Below, piece after piece: positions 21,701 through 36,800 of a stretch of DNA of 64,000 nt. Below the pieces are notes generated by a model. That model saw nothing but the letters and a program-made list of their open reading frames with translations. It searched no databases and was not told where the DNA came from. The position numbers and the translations under genes were made by a program. Every line of letters begins with the position of its first letter. Within the stretch, counting starts at the first letter, position 1. Source of the DNA: Synchiropus splendidus. Taxonomy: Eukaryota > Chordata > Actinopteri > Syngnathiformes > Callionymidae. The stretch covers positions 1,674,001 to 1,738,000 of the forward strand of contig NC_071350.1 in the NCBI RefSeq assembly GCF_027744825.2, read 5' to 3'.

Positions 21701-24189
21701 AAGGAAAGCTTCAGAACATGAAAGTTTCACCTACCACTATAGCAGAAATTGTCTTTCTAGTAGTTGCACATCAAATCTAAGCTGTCTGAAATGTTTTTTC
21801 CATAGTTATCAAGAATTTTATGTTTGCCGTTCCGGAACCCACCTTATCTCTGGCTGAAAACGCGTTTTCTGCATTGTGCCATAACTTTGCAGGGAAGCTT
21901 CAGAACATGAAAGTTTCACCTCCCACTATAGCAGAAATTGTCTTTCTAGCAGTTGCACATCAAATCTAAGCTGTCTGAAGTGTTTTTCCAAAGTTATCAA
22001 CATTTTTATGTTTGGCGTTCCGGAACCCACCTTATCTCAGGCTGAAAACGCGTTTTCGGCATTGTGCCATAACTTTGCAGGGAAGCTTCAGAACATGAAA
22101 TTTTAACCTCCCACTATAGCGGAAATGGTCTTTCTAGTAGTTGCACATCAAATCTAAGTTGTCTGAAGTGTTTTTGCAAAGTTATCAACACTTTTATGTA
22201 TGGCATTCCGGAATCGACCTTTTCTCAGTCTCAAAATGCGTTTTCTGCATTGTGCCATAACTTTGCCGGGAAGATTCTGAACATTAAATTTTAACCTCCC
22301 TCTATAGCACAAAGGGTCTTTCTAGTAGTTGCACATCAAATCTAAGCTGTCTGAAGTGTTTTTCCAAAGTTATCAACATTTTTATGTTTGGCGTTCCGGA
22401 ACCCACCTTATCTCAGGCTGAAAACGCGTTTTCGGCATTGTGCCATAACTTTGCAGGGAAACTTCAGAACATGAAATTTTCACGTCCCAATATGGCAGAA
22501 AGGGTCTTTCTAGTAGTTGCACATCAAATCTAAGCTGTCTGATGTGTTTTTCCAAAGTTATCAACATTTTTATGTTTTGCGTTCCGGAATCGACCTTATC
22601 TCAGTCTGAAAACGAGTTTTCTGCATTGTGCCATAACTTTGAAGGAAATCTTCAGAACATGAAAGTTTCACCTCCCACTATGGCAGAAAGGGTCTTTCTA
22701 GTAGTTACACATCAAATCTAAGCTGTCTGAAGTGTTTTTCCAAAGTTATAAACATTTTTGTGTTTGGTGTTCCTGAATCGACCTTATCTCAGGCTGAAAA
22801 CGCGTTTTACGCATTGTGCCATAACTTTGCAGGGAAGCTTCAGAACATGAAAGTTTCACCTACCACTATAGCAGAAATTGTCTTTCTAGCAGTTGCACAT
22901 CAAATATAAGTTGTCTGAAGTTTTTTTCCAAAGTTATCAACATTTTTATGTTTAGCGTTCTGGAACCCACCTTATCTCAGGCTGGAAACGTGTTTTCTGC
23001 ATTGTGCCGTCACTTTGGAGGGAAGCTTCCGAACATGAAAATTTCACCTCCCACTGCAGCAGAAATTGTCTTTCTAGTAGTTGCACATCAAATATAAGCT
23101 GTCTGAAGTGTTTTTCCAAAGTTATCAACATTTTTATGATTGGCGTTCCGGAATCGACCTTATCTCAGTCTCAAAATGCGTTTTCTGCATTGTGCCATAA
23201 CTTTGCAGGGAAGCTTCTGAACATTAAATTTTAACCTACCACTATAGCACAAAGGGTCTTTGTAGTAGTTGCACATCAAATCTAAGCTGTCTGAAGTGTT
23301 TTTCCAAAATTATCAACATTTTTATGTTTGACGTTCCGGAAACCACCTTATCTCAGGCTGAAAACGCGTTTTCGGCATTGTGCCATAACTTTGCAGTGAA
23401 GCTTCAGAACATGAAATTTTCACGTCCCAATATGGCAGAAAGGGTCTTTCTAGTAGTTGCACATCAAATCTAAGCTGTCTGAAGTGTTTTTCCAAAGCTA
23501 TCAACATTTTTATGTTTGGCGTTCCGGAACCCACCTTATCTCAGGATGAAAACGCGTTTTCGGCATTGTGCATTAACTTTGCAGGGAAGCTTCAGAACAT
23601 GAAATTTTCAACTCCCACTATAACAGACAGGGTCTTTCTAGTAGTTGCACATCAAATATAAGCAGTCTGAAGTGTTTTTCCAAAGTCATCAACATTTTTA
23701 TGTTTAGCGTTCTGGAACCCACCTTATCTCATGCTGAAAACGCGTTTTCTGCATTGTGCCATAACTTTGCAGGGAAGTTTCAGAAAATGAAATTTTCACC
23801 TCCCACTATAGCAGAAAGGGTCTTTCTAGTAGTTGCACATCAAATCTAAGCTGTCTGAAGTGTTTTTCAAAAGTTATCAACATTTTTATGTTTGGCGTTC
23901 CGGAATCGACCTTATCTCAGGATGAAAAATCGTTTTCTGCATTGTCCCATAACTTTGCAGGGAAGCTTCAGAACATGAAAGTTTCACCTACCACTATAGC
24001 AGAAATTGATTGTCTTTCTAGCAGTTGCACATCAAATATAAGTTGTCTGAAGTTTTTTTCCAAAGTTATCAACATTTTTATGTTTAGCGTTTTGGAACCC
24101 ACCTTATCTCAGGCTGGAAACGTGTTTTCTGCGTTGTGCCATCACTTTGGAGGGAAGCTTCCGAACATGAAAATTTCAACTCCCACTAC

Positions 24190-25652
24190 AGCAGAAATGG
24201 TCTTTCTAGTAGTTGCACATCAAATCTAAGCTGTCTGAAGTGTTTTTCCAAAGTTATCAACACTTTTATGTATGGCGTTCCGGAATCGACCTTATGTGAG
24301 TCTCAAAATGCGTTTTCTGCATTGTGCCATAACTTTGCAGGGAAGCTTCTGAACATTAAATTTTAACCTACCACTATAGCAGAAATTGTCTTTCTAGCAG
24401 TTGCACATCAAATATAAGTTGTCTGAAGTTTTTTTCCAAAGTTATCAAAATTTTTATGTTTAGCGTTCTGGAACCCACCTTATCTCAGGCTGGAAACGTG
24501 TTTTCTGCATTGTGCCATCACTTTGGAGGGAAGCTTCCGAACATGAAATTTTCACATCCCACTATAGCAGAAAGGGTCTTTCTAGTAGTTGCACATCAAA
24601 TCTAAGCTGTCTGAAGTGGTTTTCCAAAGTTATCAACATTTTTATGTTTGGCGTTCCGGAACCCACCTTATCTCAGGCTGAAAACGCGTTTTCTGCATTG
24701 TGCCATAACTTTGCAGGGAAGCTTCAGAACATGAAAGTTTCACCTACCAGTATAGCAGAAATTGTCTTTCTAGTAGTTGCAAATCAAATATAAGCTGTCT
24801 GAAGTGTTTTTCCAAAGTTATCAACATTTTTATGATTGACGTTCCGGAACCCACCTTATCTCAGGCTGAAAACGCGTTTTCTGCATTGTGCCATAACTTT
24901 GCATGGAAGCTTCAGAACATGAAATTTTAACCTCCCACTATAGCAGAAATGGTCTTTCTAGTAGTTGCACATCAAATCTAAGCTGTCTGAAGTGTTTTTC
25001 CAAAGTTATCAACACTTTTATGTATGGCGTTCCGGAATCGACCTTATGTGAGTCTCAAAATGCGTTTTCTGCATTGTGCCATAACTTTGCAGGGAAGCTT
25101 CTGAACATTAAATTTTAACCTACCACTATAGCAGAAATTGTCTTTCTAGCAGTTGCACATCAAATATAAGTTGTCTGAAGTTTTTTTCCAAAGTTATCAA
25201 AATTTTTATGTTTAGCGTTCTGGAACCCACCTTATCTCAGGCTGGAAACGTGTTTTCTGCATTGTGCCATCACTTTGGAGGGAAGCTTCCGAACATGAAA
25301 TTTTCACATCCCACTATAGCAGAAAGGGTCTTTCTAGTAGTTGCACATCAAATCTAAGCTGTCTGAAGTGGTTTTCCAAAGTTATCAACATTTTTATGTT
25401 TGGCGTTCCGGAACCCACCTTATCTCAGGCTGAAAACGCGTTTTCTGCATTGTGCCATAACTTTGCAGGGAAGCTTCAGAACATGAAAGTTTCACCTACC
25501 AGTATAGCAGAAATTGTCTTTCTAGTAGTTGCAAATCAAATATAAGCTGTCTGAAGTGTTTTTCCAAAGTTATCAACATTTTTATGATTGACGTTCCGGA
25601 ACCCACCTTATCTCAGGCTGAAAACGCGTTTTCTGCATTGTGCCATAACTTT
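24190..25652. repeat. Tandem duplication of a 752-bp tetramer
   Basis: 24190-24900 and 24942-25652 match at offset 752 bp (4 x 188), sharing AACACTTTTATGTATGG, CTTATGTGAGTCTC, AGTTTTTTTCCAAAG, ATCAAAATTTTTATG and CACTTTGGAGGG. They part at about 24903/25655. Confidence 0.85.
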
Positions 25653-28600
25653 GCAGGGAAGCTTCAGAACATGAAAGTTTCACCTACCAGTATAGCAGAA
25701 ATGGTCTTTCTAGTAGTTGCACATCAAATCTAAGCTGTCTGAAGTGTTTTTCCAAAGTTATCAACACTTTTATGTATGGCGTTCCGGAATAGACCTTATC
25801 TCAGTCTCAAAATGCGTTTTCTGCATTGTGCCATAACTTTGCAGGGAAGCTTCTGAACATTACATTTTAACCTCCCACTATAGCACAAAGGGTCTTTGTA
25901 GTAGTTGGGCATCAAATCTAAGCTGTCTGAAGTGTTTTTCCAAAGTTATCAACATTTTTATGTTTGGCGTTCCGGAAACCACCTTATCTCAGGCTGAAAA
26001 CGTATTTTGGGCATTATGCCATAACTTTGCAGGGAAGCTTCAGAACATGAAATTTTCTCTTGCCAATATGGCAGAAAGGGTCTTTCTAGTAGTTGCACAT
26101 CAAATCTTAGCTTTCTGAAGTGTTTTTCCAAAGTTATCAACACTTTTATGTATGGCGTTCCGGAATCGACCTTATCTCAGTCTCAAAATGCGTTTTCTGC
26201 ATTGTGCCATAACTTCGCAGGGAAGCTTCTGAACATGAAATTTTAACCTCCCACTATAGCAGAAATGGTCTTTCTAGTAGTTGCACATCAAATCTAAGCT
26301 GTCTGAAGTGTTTTTCCAAAGTTATCAACATTTTTATGTTTGGCGTTCCGGAACCCACCTTATCTTTGGCTGAAAACGGGTTTTCGGCATTGTGCCATAA
26401 CTTTGCAGGGAAGCTTCAGAACATGAAATTTTCTCTTCCCAATATGGCTGAAAGGGTCTTTCTAGTAGTTGCACATCAAATCTAAGCTGTCTGAAGTGTT
26501 TTTCCAAAGTTATTAACATTTTTATGTTTGGCGTTCCGGAACCCACCTTATCTCAGTCTGAAAACGCGTTTTACGCATTGTGCCATAACTTTGCAGGGAA
26601 GCTTCAGAACATGAAATGTTCACCTCCCACTATAGCAGAAAGGGTCTTTCTAGTAGTTGCTCATCAAATCTAAGCTGTCTGAAGTGTTTTTCCAAAGCTA
26701 TCAACATTTTTATGTTTGGCGTTCCGGAACCCACCTTATCTCAGGATGAAAACGCGTTTTCTGCATTGTGCATTAACTTTGCAGGGAAGCTTCAGAACAT
26801 GAATTTTTCAACTCCCACTATAACAGACAGGGTCTTTCTAGTAGTTGCACATCAAATATAAGCTGTCTGAAGTGTTTTTCCAAGGTCATCAACATTTTTA
26901 TGTTTAGCGTTCTGGAACCCACCTTATCTCAGGCTGGAAACGTGTTTTCTGCGTTGTGCCATAATTTTGCAGGGAAGCTTCCCAACATGAAATTTTAACC
27001 TCCCACTATAGCAGAAAGGGTCTTTCTAGTAGTTGCACATCAAATCTAAGCTGTCTGAAGTGTTGAACCAAAGTTATCAACATTTTTATGCTTGGCGTTC
27101 CGGAACCCACCTTATCTCAGGCTGAAAACGCGTTTTCTGTATTGTGCATTAACTTTGCAGGGAAGCTTCAGAACATGAATTTTTCAACTCCCACTATAAC
27201 AGACAGGGTCTTTCTAGTAGTTGCACATCAAATATAAGCTGTCTGAAGTGTTTTTCCAAAGTCATCAACATTTTTATGTTTAGCGTTCTGGAACCCACCT
27301 TATCTCAGGCTGGAAACGTGTTTTCTGCGTTGTGCCATAATTTTGCAGGGAAGCTTCCCAACATGAAATTTTAACCTCCCACTAAAGCAGAAAGGGTCTT
27401 TCTAGTAGTTGCACATCAAATCTAAGCTGTCTGATGTGTTTTTCCAAAGTTATCAACATTTTTATGTATGGCGTTCCGGAATCGACCTTATCTCAGGCTG
27501 AAAACGCATTTTCTGCATTGTGCCATAACTTTGCAGGGAAGCTTCAGAACATTAAATTTTCACGTCCCACTATAGCAGAAAGGGTATTTCTAGTAGTTGC
27601 ACATCAAATCTAAGCTGTCTGAAATGTTTTTCGAAAGTTATCAACATTTTTATTTTTGGCGTTCCGGAAACCATCTTATCTCATGCTGAAAACGCGTTTT
27701 CTGCATTGTGCCATAACTTTGAAGGAAAGCTTCAGAACATGAAAGTTTCAACTACCACTATAGCAGAAATTGTCTTTCTAGTAGTTGCACATCAAATATA
27801 AGCTGTCTGAAGTGTTTTTCCAAAGTTATCAACATTTTTATGTTTGGCGTTCCGGAACCCACCTTATCTCAGGCTGAAAACGCGTTTTCTGCATTGTGCC
27901 AAAACTTTGCAGGGAAGCTTCAGAACATGACATTTTCACCTCCCATTATAGCAGAAAGGGTCTTTCTAGTAGTTGCACATCAAATCTAAGCTGTCTGAAA
28001 TGTTTTTTCCAAAGTTATCAAGAATTTTATGTTTGACGTTCCGGAATCGACCTCATCTCAGGGTGAAAAATCGTTTTCTGCATTGTGCCATAACTTTGCA
28101 GGGAAGCTTCAGATCATGAAATTTTCACCTCCCACTATACCAGAAAGGGTCCTTCTAGTAGTTGCACATCAAATCTAAGATGTCTGAAGTGCATTTCCAA
28201 ACGTATCAACATTTTTACGATTGGCGTTCCGGAACCCACCTTATCTCGAGCTGAAAACGCGTTTTCTGCATTGTGCCATAATTTTGCAGGGAAGCTTCAG
28301 AACATGATATTTTCACTTCCCACTATAGCAGAAACGGTCTTTCTCGTAGTTGCACAACAAATCTAAGCTGTCTGAAGTGTTTTTCGAAAGTTTTCAACAT
28401 TTTTATGTTTGGTGTTCCTGAATCGACCTTATCTCAGGCCCAAAACGCGTTTTCTGCATTGTGCCCTAACTTTGGAGGGAAGCTTCAGAACATGAAATGT
28501 TCACTTCCCACTATACCAGAAAGGGTCTTTCTAGTAGTTGCACATCAAATCTAAGCTGTCTGATGTGTTTTTCCAAAGTTATCAACATTTTATGTTTGGC

Positions 28601-29579
28601 GTTCCGGAATAGACCTTATCTTAGGCTGAAAACGCGTTTTACGCATTGTGCAATAACTTTGCAGGGAAGCTTCAGAACATGAAATGTTCACCTCCCACTA
28701 TAGCAGAAAGGGTCTTTCTCGTAGTTGCACAACAAATCTAAGCTGTCTGAAGTGTTTTTCGAAAGTTTTCAACATTTTTATGTTTGGTGTTCCTGAATCG
28801 ACCTTATCTCAGGCCCAATACGCGTTTTCTGCATTGTGCCATAACTTTGGAGGGAAGCTTCAGAACATGAAATGTTCACCTCCCACTATACCAGAAAGGG
28901 TCTTTCTAGTAGTTGCACATCAAATCTAAGCTGTCTGATGTGTTTTTCCAAAGTTATCAACATTTTTATGTTTGGCGTTCCAGAACCCACCTCATCTCAG
29001 GCTGAAAACAGGTTTTCTGCATTGTGACATAACTTTGCAGGGAAGCTTCAGAACATGAAATGTTCACATCCCACTATAGCAGAAAGGGTCTTTCTAGTAG
29101 TTGCACAACAAATGTAAGCTGTCTGAAGTGTTTTTCCAAAGTTATGAAAATGTTTATGTTTGGCGTTCCGGAATCAACCTTATCTCAGGCTGAAAAGGCG
29201 TTTTCTGCATTGTGCCATAACTTTGCAGGGAAGCTTCAGAACATGAAATTTTCACCTCCCACTATACCAGAAAGGGTCTTTCTAGTAGTTGCAAATTAAA
29301 TCTAAGCTGTCTGATGTGTTTTTCCAAAGTTATCAACATTTTTATGTTTGGCGTTCCGGAATCGACCTTATCTTAGACTGAAAACGCGTTTTACGCATTG
29401 TGCAATAGCTTTGCAGGGAAGCTTCAGAACATGAAATGTTCACCTCCCACTATAGCAGAAAGGGTCTTTCTAGTAGTTGCACATCAAATCTAAGCTGTCT
29501 GAAGTGTTTTTCCAAAGTTATCAACATTTTTATTTTTGGCGTTCCGGAATCAACCATATCTCAGGCTGAAAACGCGTTT

Positions 29580-30842
29580 TCTGCATTGTGCCATAACTTT
29601 GCAGGGAACCTTCAGAACATGAAATTTTCACCTCCCACTATAGCAGAAAGGGTCTTTCTAGTAGTTGCACATCAAATCTAAGCTGTCTGAAGTGTTGAAC
29701 CAAAGTTATCAACATTTTTGTGCTTGGCGTTCCGGAACCCACCTTATCTCAGGCTGAAAACGCGTTTTCTGTATTGTGCCATAACTTCTCAGGGAAGCTT
29801 CAGAACAAGAAATGTTCTAGTCCCACTATTGCAGAAAGGGTCTTTCTAGTAGTTGCACATCAAATCTAAGCTGTCTGAAATGTTTATCCAAAGTTATCAA
29901 CATTTTTACGTTTGGCGTTCCGGAACCCACCTTATCTCAGGCTGAACAGGCGTTTTCTGCATTGTGCCATAACATTGCAGGGAAGCTTCAGGACATGAAA
30001 TTTTCACCTCCCACATTAGCCGAAAGGGTCTTTCTAGTAGTTGCACATCAAATCTAAGCTGTCTGAAGAGTTTTTCCAAAGTTATGAACATTTTTATGTT
30101 TGGCGTTCCGGAATCAACCTTATCTCAGGCTGAAAAGGCGTTTTCTGCATTGTGCCATAACTTTGCAGGGAAGCTTCAGAACATGAAATTTTCACCTCCC
30201 ACTATACCAGAAAGGGTCTTTCTAGTAGTTGCAAATCAAATCTAAGCTGTCTGATGTGTTTTTCCAAAGTTATCAACATTTTTATGTTTGGCGTTCCGGA
30301 ATCGACCTTATCTTAGGCTGAAAACGTGTTTTCTGCATTGTGCCATAACTTTGCAGGGAACCTTCAGAACATGAAATTTTCACCTCCCACTATAGCAGAA
30401 AGGGTCTTTCTAGCAGTTGCACATCAAATCTAAGCTGTCTGAAGTGTTGAACCAAAGTTATCAACATTTTTATGCTTGGCGTTCCGGAACCCACCTTATC
30501 TCAGGCTGAAAACGCGTTTTCTGTATTGTGCCATAACTTCTTAGGGAAGCTTCAGAACAAGAAATGTTCTAGTCCCACTATTGCAGAAAGGGTCTTTCTA
30601 GTAGTTGCACATCAAATCTAAGCTGTCTGAAATGTTTTTCCAAAGTTATCAACATTTTTACGTTTGGCGTTCCGGAACCCACCTTATCTCAGGCTGAACA
30701 CGCGTTTTCTGCATTGTGCCATAACTTTGCAGGGAAGCTTCAGGACATGAAATTTTCACCTCCCACATTAGCCGAAAGGGTCTTTCTAGTAGTTGGACAT
30801 CAAATCTAAGCTGTCTGAAGTGTTTTTCCAAAGTTATCAACA
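29580..30842. repeat. Tandem duplication of a tetramer (752-bp offset)
   Basis: About 29580-30090 and 30332-30842 share GTGTTGAACCAAAG, TGCTTGGCG, GAACAAGAAATGTTCTAG and CCCACATTAGCCG at an offset of 752 bp. A neighbouring piece (29130-29300) recurs at 30070-30240 with an offset of 940 bp, so two duplication frames overlap here. Confidence 0.7.
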
Positions 30843-33800
30843 TTTTTATGTTTGGCGTTCCGGAATCAACCTTATCTCAGGCTGAAAACGCGTTTTCTGC
30901 ATTGTGCCATAACTTTGCAGGGAACCTTCAGAACATGAAATTTTCACCTCCCACTATACCAGAAAGGGTCTTTCTAGTAGATGCACATCAAATCTAAGCT
31001 GTCTGATATGTTTTTCCAAAGTTATCAACATTTTATGTTTGGCGTTCCGGAATAGACCTTATCTTAGGCTGAAAACGCGTTTTACGCATTGTGCAATAAC
31101 TTTGCAGGGAAGCTTCAGAACATGAAATGTTCACCTCCCACTATAGCAGAAAGGGTCTTTCTAGTAGTTGCATATCAAATCTAAGCTGTCTGAAGTGTTT
31201 TTCCAAGGTTATCAACATTTCTATGTTTGGCGTTCCAGAACCCACCTCATCTCAGGCTGAAAACAGGTTTTCTCCATTGTCACATAACTTTGCAGGGAAG
31301 CTTCAGAACATGAAATGTTCACATCCCACTATAGCAGAAAGGGTCTTTCTAGTTGTTGCCCAACAAATGTAAGCTGTCTGAAGTGTTTTTCCAAAGTTAT
31401 GAAAATTTTTATGTTTGGCGTTCCGGAATCGACCTTATCTTAGGCTGAAAACGCGCTTTACGCATTGTGCAATAACTTTGCAGGGAAGCTTCAGAACATG
31501 AAATTTTCACCTCCCACTATACCAGAAAGGGTCTTTCTAGTAGTTGCACATCAAATCTAAGCTGTCTGATGTGTTTTTCCAAAGTTATCAACATTTTTAT
31601 GTTTGGCATTCCGGAATACACCTTATCTTAGGCTGAAAACGCGTTTTACGCATTGTGCAATAACTTTGCAGGGAAGCTTCAGAACATGAAATGTTCACCT
31701 CCCACTATAGCAGAAAGGGTCTTTCTAGTAGTTGCATATCAAATCTAAGCTGTCTGAAGTGTTTTTCCAAAGTTATCAACATTTTTATGTTTGGCGTTCC
31801 GGAACCCACCTTATCTCAGGCTGAAAACAGGTTTTCTGCATTGTGCATAACTTTGCAGGGAAGCTTCAGAACATGACATTTTCACGTCCCACTATAGCAG
31901 AAAGGGTCTTTCTAGTAGTTGCACATCAAATCTAAGCTGTCTGAAGTGTTTTTCGAATGTTATCAACATTTTTATGTTTGGCGTTCCAGAATCGACCTTA
32001 TCTCAGGCTGAAAACGGGTTGTCTGCATCGTGCCATAACTTTGCATGGAAGCTTCCGAACATGAAATTTTAACCTCCCACTATAGCAGAAAGGGTTTTTC
32101 TAGTAGTTGCACATCAAATCTAAGCTGTCTGAAGTATTTTCGAAAGTTATCAACATTTTTATGTTTGGCATTCCGGAATCGACCTTATCTCAGGCTGAAA
32201 ATGCGTTTTACGCATTGTGCCATAACTTTGCGGGGAAGCTTCAGAACATGAAATGTTCACCTCCCACTATAGCAGAGAGGGTCATTCTCGTAGTTGCATA
32301 TCAAATGTAAGCTGTCTAAAGTGTTTTTCCAAAGTTATGAACATTTTTATGTTTTGCGTTCCGGAATCGACCTTATCTCAGGCTGAAAACGCGTTTTACG
32401 CATTGTGCCATAACTTTGCAGGGAAGCTTCAGAAAATGAAATTTTCACGTCCCACTATACCAGAAAGGGTCTTTCTTGTAGTTGCACATCAAATCTAAGC
32501 TGTCTGAAGTGTTTTTCGAAAGTTATCAACATCTTTATGTTTGGCGTTCCGGAACCCACCTTATCTCAAGCTGAAAACGAGTTTTCTGCATTGTGCCATA
32601 ACTTCTCAGGGAAGCTTCAGAACATGAAATGTTCACCTCCCACTATAGCAGAAAGGGTCTTTCTAGTAGTTGCACATCAAATCTAAGCTGTCTGATGTGT
32701 TTTTCCAAAGTTATCAACATTTTTATGTTTGGCATTGCGGAACCGAGCTTATCTCAGGCTGAAAACTCGCTTTACGCATTGTGCCATAACTTTGCAGGGA
32801 AGCTTCAGAAAATGAAATTTTCACCTCCCACTATAGCAGAAAGGGTCTTTCCAGTAGTTGCACATCAAATCTAAGCTGTCTGAAGTGTTTTTCCAAAGTT
32901 ATCAACATTTTTATGTTTGGCGTTCCGGAACCCACCTTATCTCAGGCTGAAAACAGGTTTTCTGCATTGTGCCATAACTTTGCAGGGAAGCTTCAGAACA
33001 TGAAATTTTCAAGTCCCACTATAGCAGAAAGGGTCTTTCTAGTAGTTGCACATCAAATCTAAGCTGTCTGAAGTGTTTTTCGAATGTTATCAACATTTTT
33101 ATGTTTGGCGTTCCAGAATCGACCTTATCTCAGGCTGAAAACGGGTTGTCTGCATTGTGCCATAACTTTGCATGGAAGCTTCCGAATATGAAATTTTAAC
33201 CTCCCACTATAGCAGAAAGGGTCTTTCTAGTCGTTGCACATCAAATCTAAGCTGTCTGAAGTGTTTTTCGAAAGTTATCAACATTTTTATGTTTGGCGTT
33301 CCGGAATCGACCTTATCTCAGGCTGAAAACGCGTTTTACGCATTGTGCCATAACTTTGCGGCGAAGCTTCAGAACATGAAATGTTCACCTCCCACTATAG
33401 CAGAAAGGGTCATTCTCGTAGTTGCAGATCAAATGTAAGCTGTCTGAAGTGTTTTTCCAAAGTTATGAACATTTGTATGTTTTGCGTTCCGGAATCAACC
33501 TTATCTCAGGCTGAAGAGGCGTTTTCTACATTGTGCCATAACTTTGCAGGGAAGCTTCAGAACATGAAATTTTCACCTCCCACTATACCAGAAAGGGTCT
33601 TTCTAGTAGTTGCACATCAAATCTAAGCTGTCTGAAGTGTTTTTCCAAAGTTATCAACATATTTTTGGTGGGCGTTCCGGAATCGACCTTATCTCCGGCT
33701 GAAAACGCGTTTTACGCATTGTGCCATAACTTTGCAGGGAGACTTCAGAACATGACATTTTCTCCTCCCACTATAGCAGAAAGGGTCTTTCTAGTAGTTG

Positions 33801-36800
33801 CACATCAAATCTAAGCTGTCTGAAGTGTTTTTCCATAGTTATCAACACTTTTATGTTTGGCTTTCCGGAACCCACCTTATCTCAGGCTGAAAACGCGTGT
33901 TCTGCATTGTGCCATAACTTTGCAGGGAAGCTTCAGAAAATGAAATTTTCATCTCACACTATAGCAGAAAGGGTCTTTCTAGTAGTTGCACATCAAATCT
34001 AAGCTGTCTGAAGTGTTTTTCAAAAGTTATCAACATTTTTATGTTTGGAGTTCCGGAATCGACCTTATCTCAGGATGAAAAATCGTTTTCTGCATTGTCC
34101 CATAACTTTGCAGCGGAGCTTCAGAACCTGAAATTTTGACCTCCCAATATAGCAGAAAGGGTCTTTCTAGTAGTTGCACATCAAATCTAAGCTGTCTGAA
34201 GTGTTTTTCCAAAGTTATCAACATTTTTATGTTTGGCGTTGCGGAATCGACCTTATCTCAGGCTGAAAACGCGTTTTACGCATTGTGCCATAACTTTGCA
34301 GGGAAGATTCAGAACATGAAAATTTCGCCTCCCACTACAGCAGAAAGGGTCTTTCTAGTAGTTGCAGATCAAATCTAAGCTGTCTGATGCGTTTTTTCAA
34401 AGTTATCAACATTTTTATGTTTGGCGTACCGGAATCGACCTTATCTCAGGCTGAAAACGCGTTTTACACATGGTGCCATAAATTTGCAGGGAAGCTTCAG
34501 AAAATGAAATTTTCACCTCCTACTATAGCAGAAAGGGTCTTTCTAGTAGTTGCACATCAAAACTAAGCTGTCTGAAGTGTTTTTCGATAGTTATCAACAT
34601 TTTTATGTTTGGCGTTCCGGAATCGACCTTATCTCAGGATGAAAAATCGTTTTCTGCATTGTGCCATAACTTTGCAGGGAAGCTTCCGAACATGAAATTT
34701 TAACCTCCCACTATAGCAGAAAGGGTCTTTCTAGTAGTTGCACATCAAATCTAAGCTGTCTGATGTGTTTTTCCAAAGTTATCAACATTTTTATGTTTGT
34801 CGTTCCGGAATCGACCTTATCCCAGGCTGAAAACGCGTTTTCTGCATTGTGCCATAACTTTGCAGGGAAGCTTCAGGACATGAAATTTTCACCTCCCACT
34901 ATAGCAGAAAGGGTCTTTCTCGTAGTTTCACATCAAATCTAAGCTGTCTGAAGTGTGTTTCCAAAGTTATCAACATTTTTTTGTTTGGCGTTCCGGAATC
35001 GACCTTATCTCAGGCCCAAAACGCGTTTTCTGTATTGTGCCATAACTTCTCAGGGAAGCTTCAGAACAAGAAATGTTCTAGTCCCACTATTGCAGAAACG
35101 GTCTTTCTAGTAGTTGCACATCAACTCTAAGCTGTCTGAAATGTTTTTCCAAAGTTATCAACATTTTTACGTTTGGCGTTCCGGAACCCACCTTATCTCA
35201 GGCTGAACACGCGTTTTTTGCATTGTGCCATAACTTTGCAGGGAAGCTTCAGAACATGAAATTTTCTCCTCCCACTATAGCAGAAAGGGTCTTTCTAGTA
35301 GTTGCACATCAAATCTAAGCTGTCTGATGATTTTTTCCAAAGTTATCAACATTCTTATGTTTGGCGTTCCGGAATTGACCTTATCTCAGGCTGAAAACGC
35401 GTTATCTGCATTGTGCCATAACTTTGCAGGGAAGCTTTAGAACATGATATTTTCACTTCCCACTATAGCAGAAACGGTCTTTCTCGTAGTTGCACAACAA
35501 ATCTAAGCTGTCTGAAGTGTTTTTCAAAAGTTTTCAACATTTTTATGTTTGGTGTTCCTGAATCGACCTTATCTCAGGCTGAAAACGCGTTTTACGTATT
35601 GTGCCATAACTTCTCAGGGAAGCTTCAGACCATGAAATTTTGACATCCCACTATAGCAGAAAGGGTCTCTCTAGTAGTTGCACACAAATCTAAGCTGTCT
35701 GAAGTGTTTTTCGAAAGTTATCAACATTTTTATGTTTGGCTTTCTGGAACCCACCTTATCTCAAGCTGAAAACGCCTTTTCTGCATTGTGCCATAACTTT
35801 GCATGGAAGTTTCAGAACATGAAATGTTCACCTCCCACTATAGCAGAAAGGGTCTTTCTAGTAGTTGCTCATCAAATCTAAGCAGTCTGAAGTGTTTTTC
35901 GAAAGTTATCAACATTTTTACGTTTGGCGTTCCGGAACCCACCTTATCTCAGGTTGAACACGCGTTTTCTGCATTGTGCCATAACTTTGGAGGGAAGCTT
36001 CAGGACATGAAATTTTCACCTCCCACTATAGCAGAAAGGGTCTTTCTAGTAGTTGCACATCAAATCTAAGCTGTCTGAAGTGTTTTTCCAAAGTTATCAA
36101 TATTTTTATGTTTGGCGTTCCGGAATCGACCTTATCTCAGGCTGAAAACGCATTTTCTGCATTGTGCCATAACTTTGCAGGGAGACTTCAGAACATGACA
36201 TTTTCTCCTCCCACTATTGCAGAAAGGGTCTTTCTAGTAGTTGCACATCAAATCTAAGCTGTCTGAAGTGTTTTTCCATAGTTATCAACACTTTTATGTT
36301 TGGCGTTCTGGAACCCACCTTATCTCAGGCTGAAAACGCGTTTTCTGCATTGTGCCATAACTTTGCAGGGAAGCTTCAGAACATGAAATTTTCTCCTCCC
36401 CCTATAGCAGACAGGGTCTTTCTAGTAGTTGCACATCAAATCTAAGCTGTCTGATGAGTTTTTCCAAGGTTATCAACATTCTTATGTTTGGCGTTCCGGA
36501 ATTGACCTTATCTCACGCTGAAAACGCGTTTTCTGCATTGTGCCATAACTTTGAAGGGAAGCTTTAGAACATGATATTTTCACTTCCCACTATAGCAGAA
36601 ACGGTCTTTCTCGTAGTTGCACAACAAATCTAAGCTGTCTGAAGTGTTTTTCGAAAGTTTTCAACATTTTTATGTTTGGTGTTCATGAATCGACCTTATC
36701 TCAGGCCCAAAACGCGTTTTCTGCATTGTGCCATAACTTTGGAGGGAAGCTTCAGAACATGAAATTTTCACCTCACACTATAGCAGATAGGGTCTTTCTA

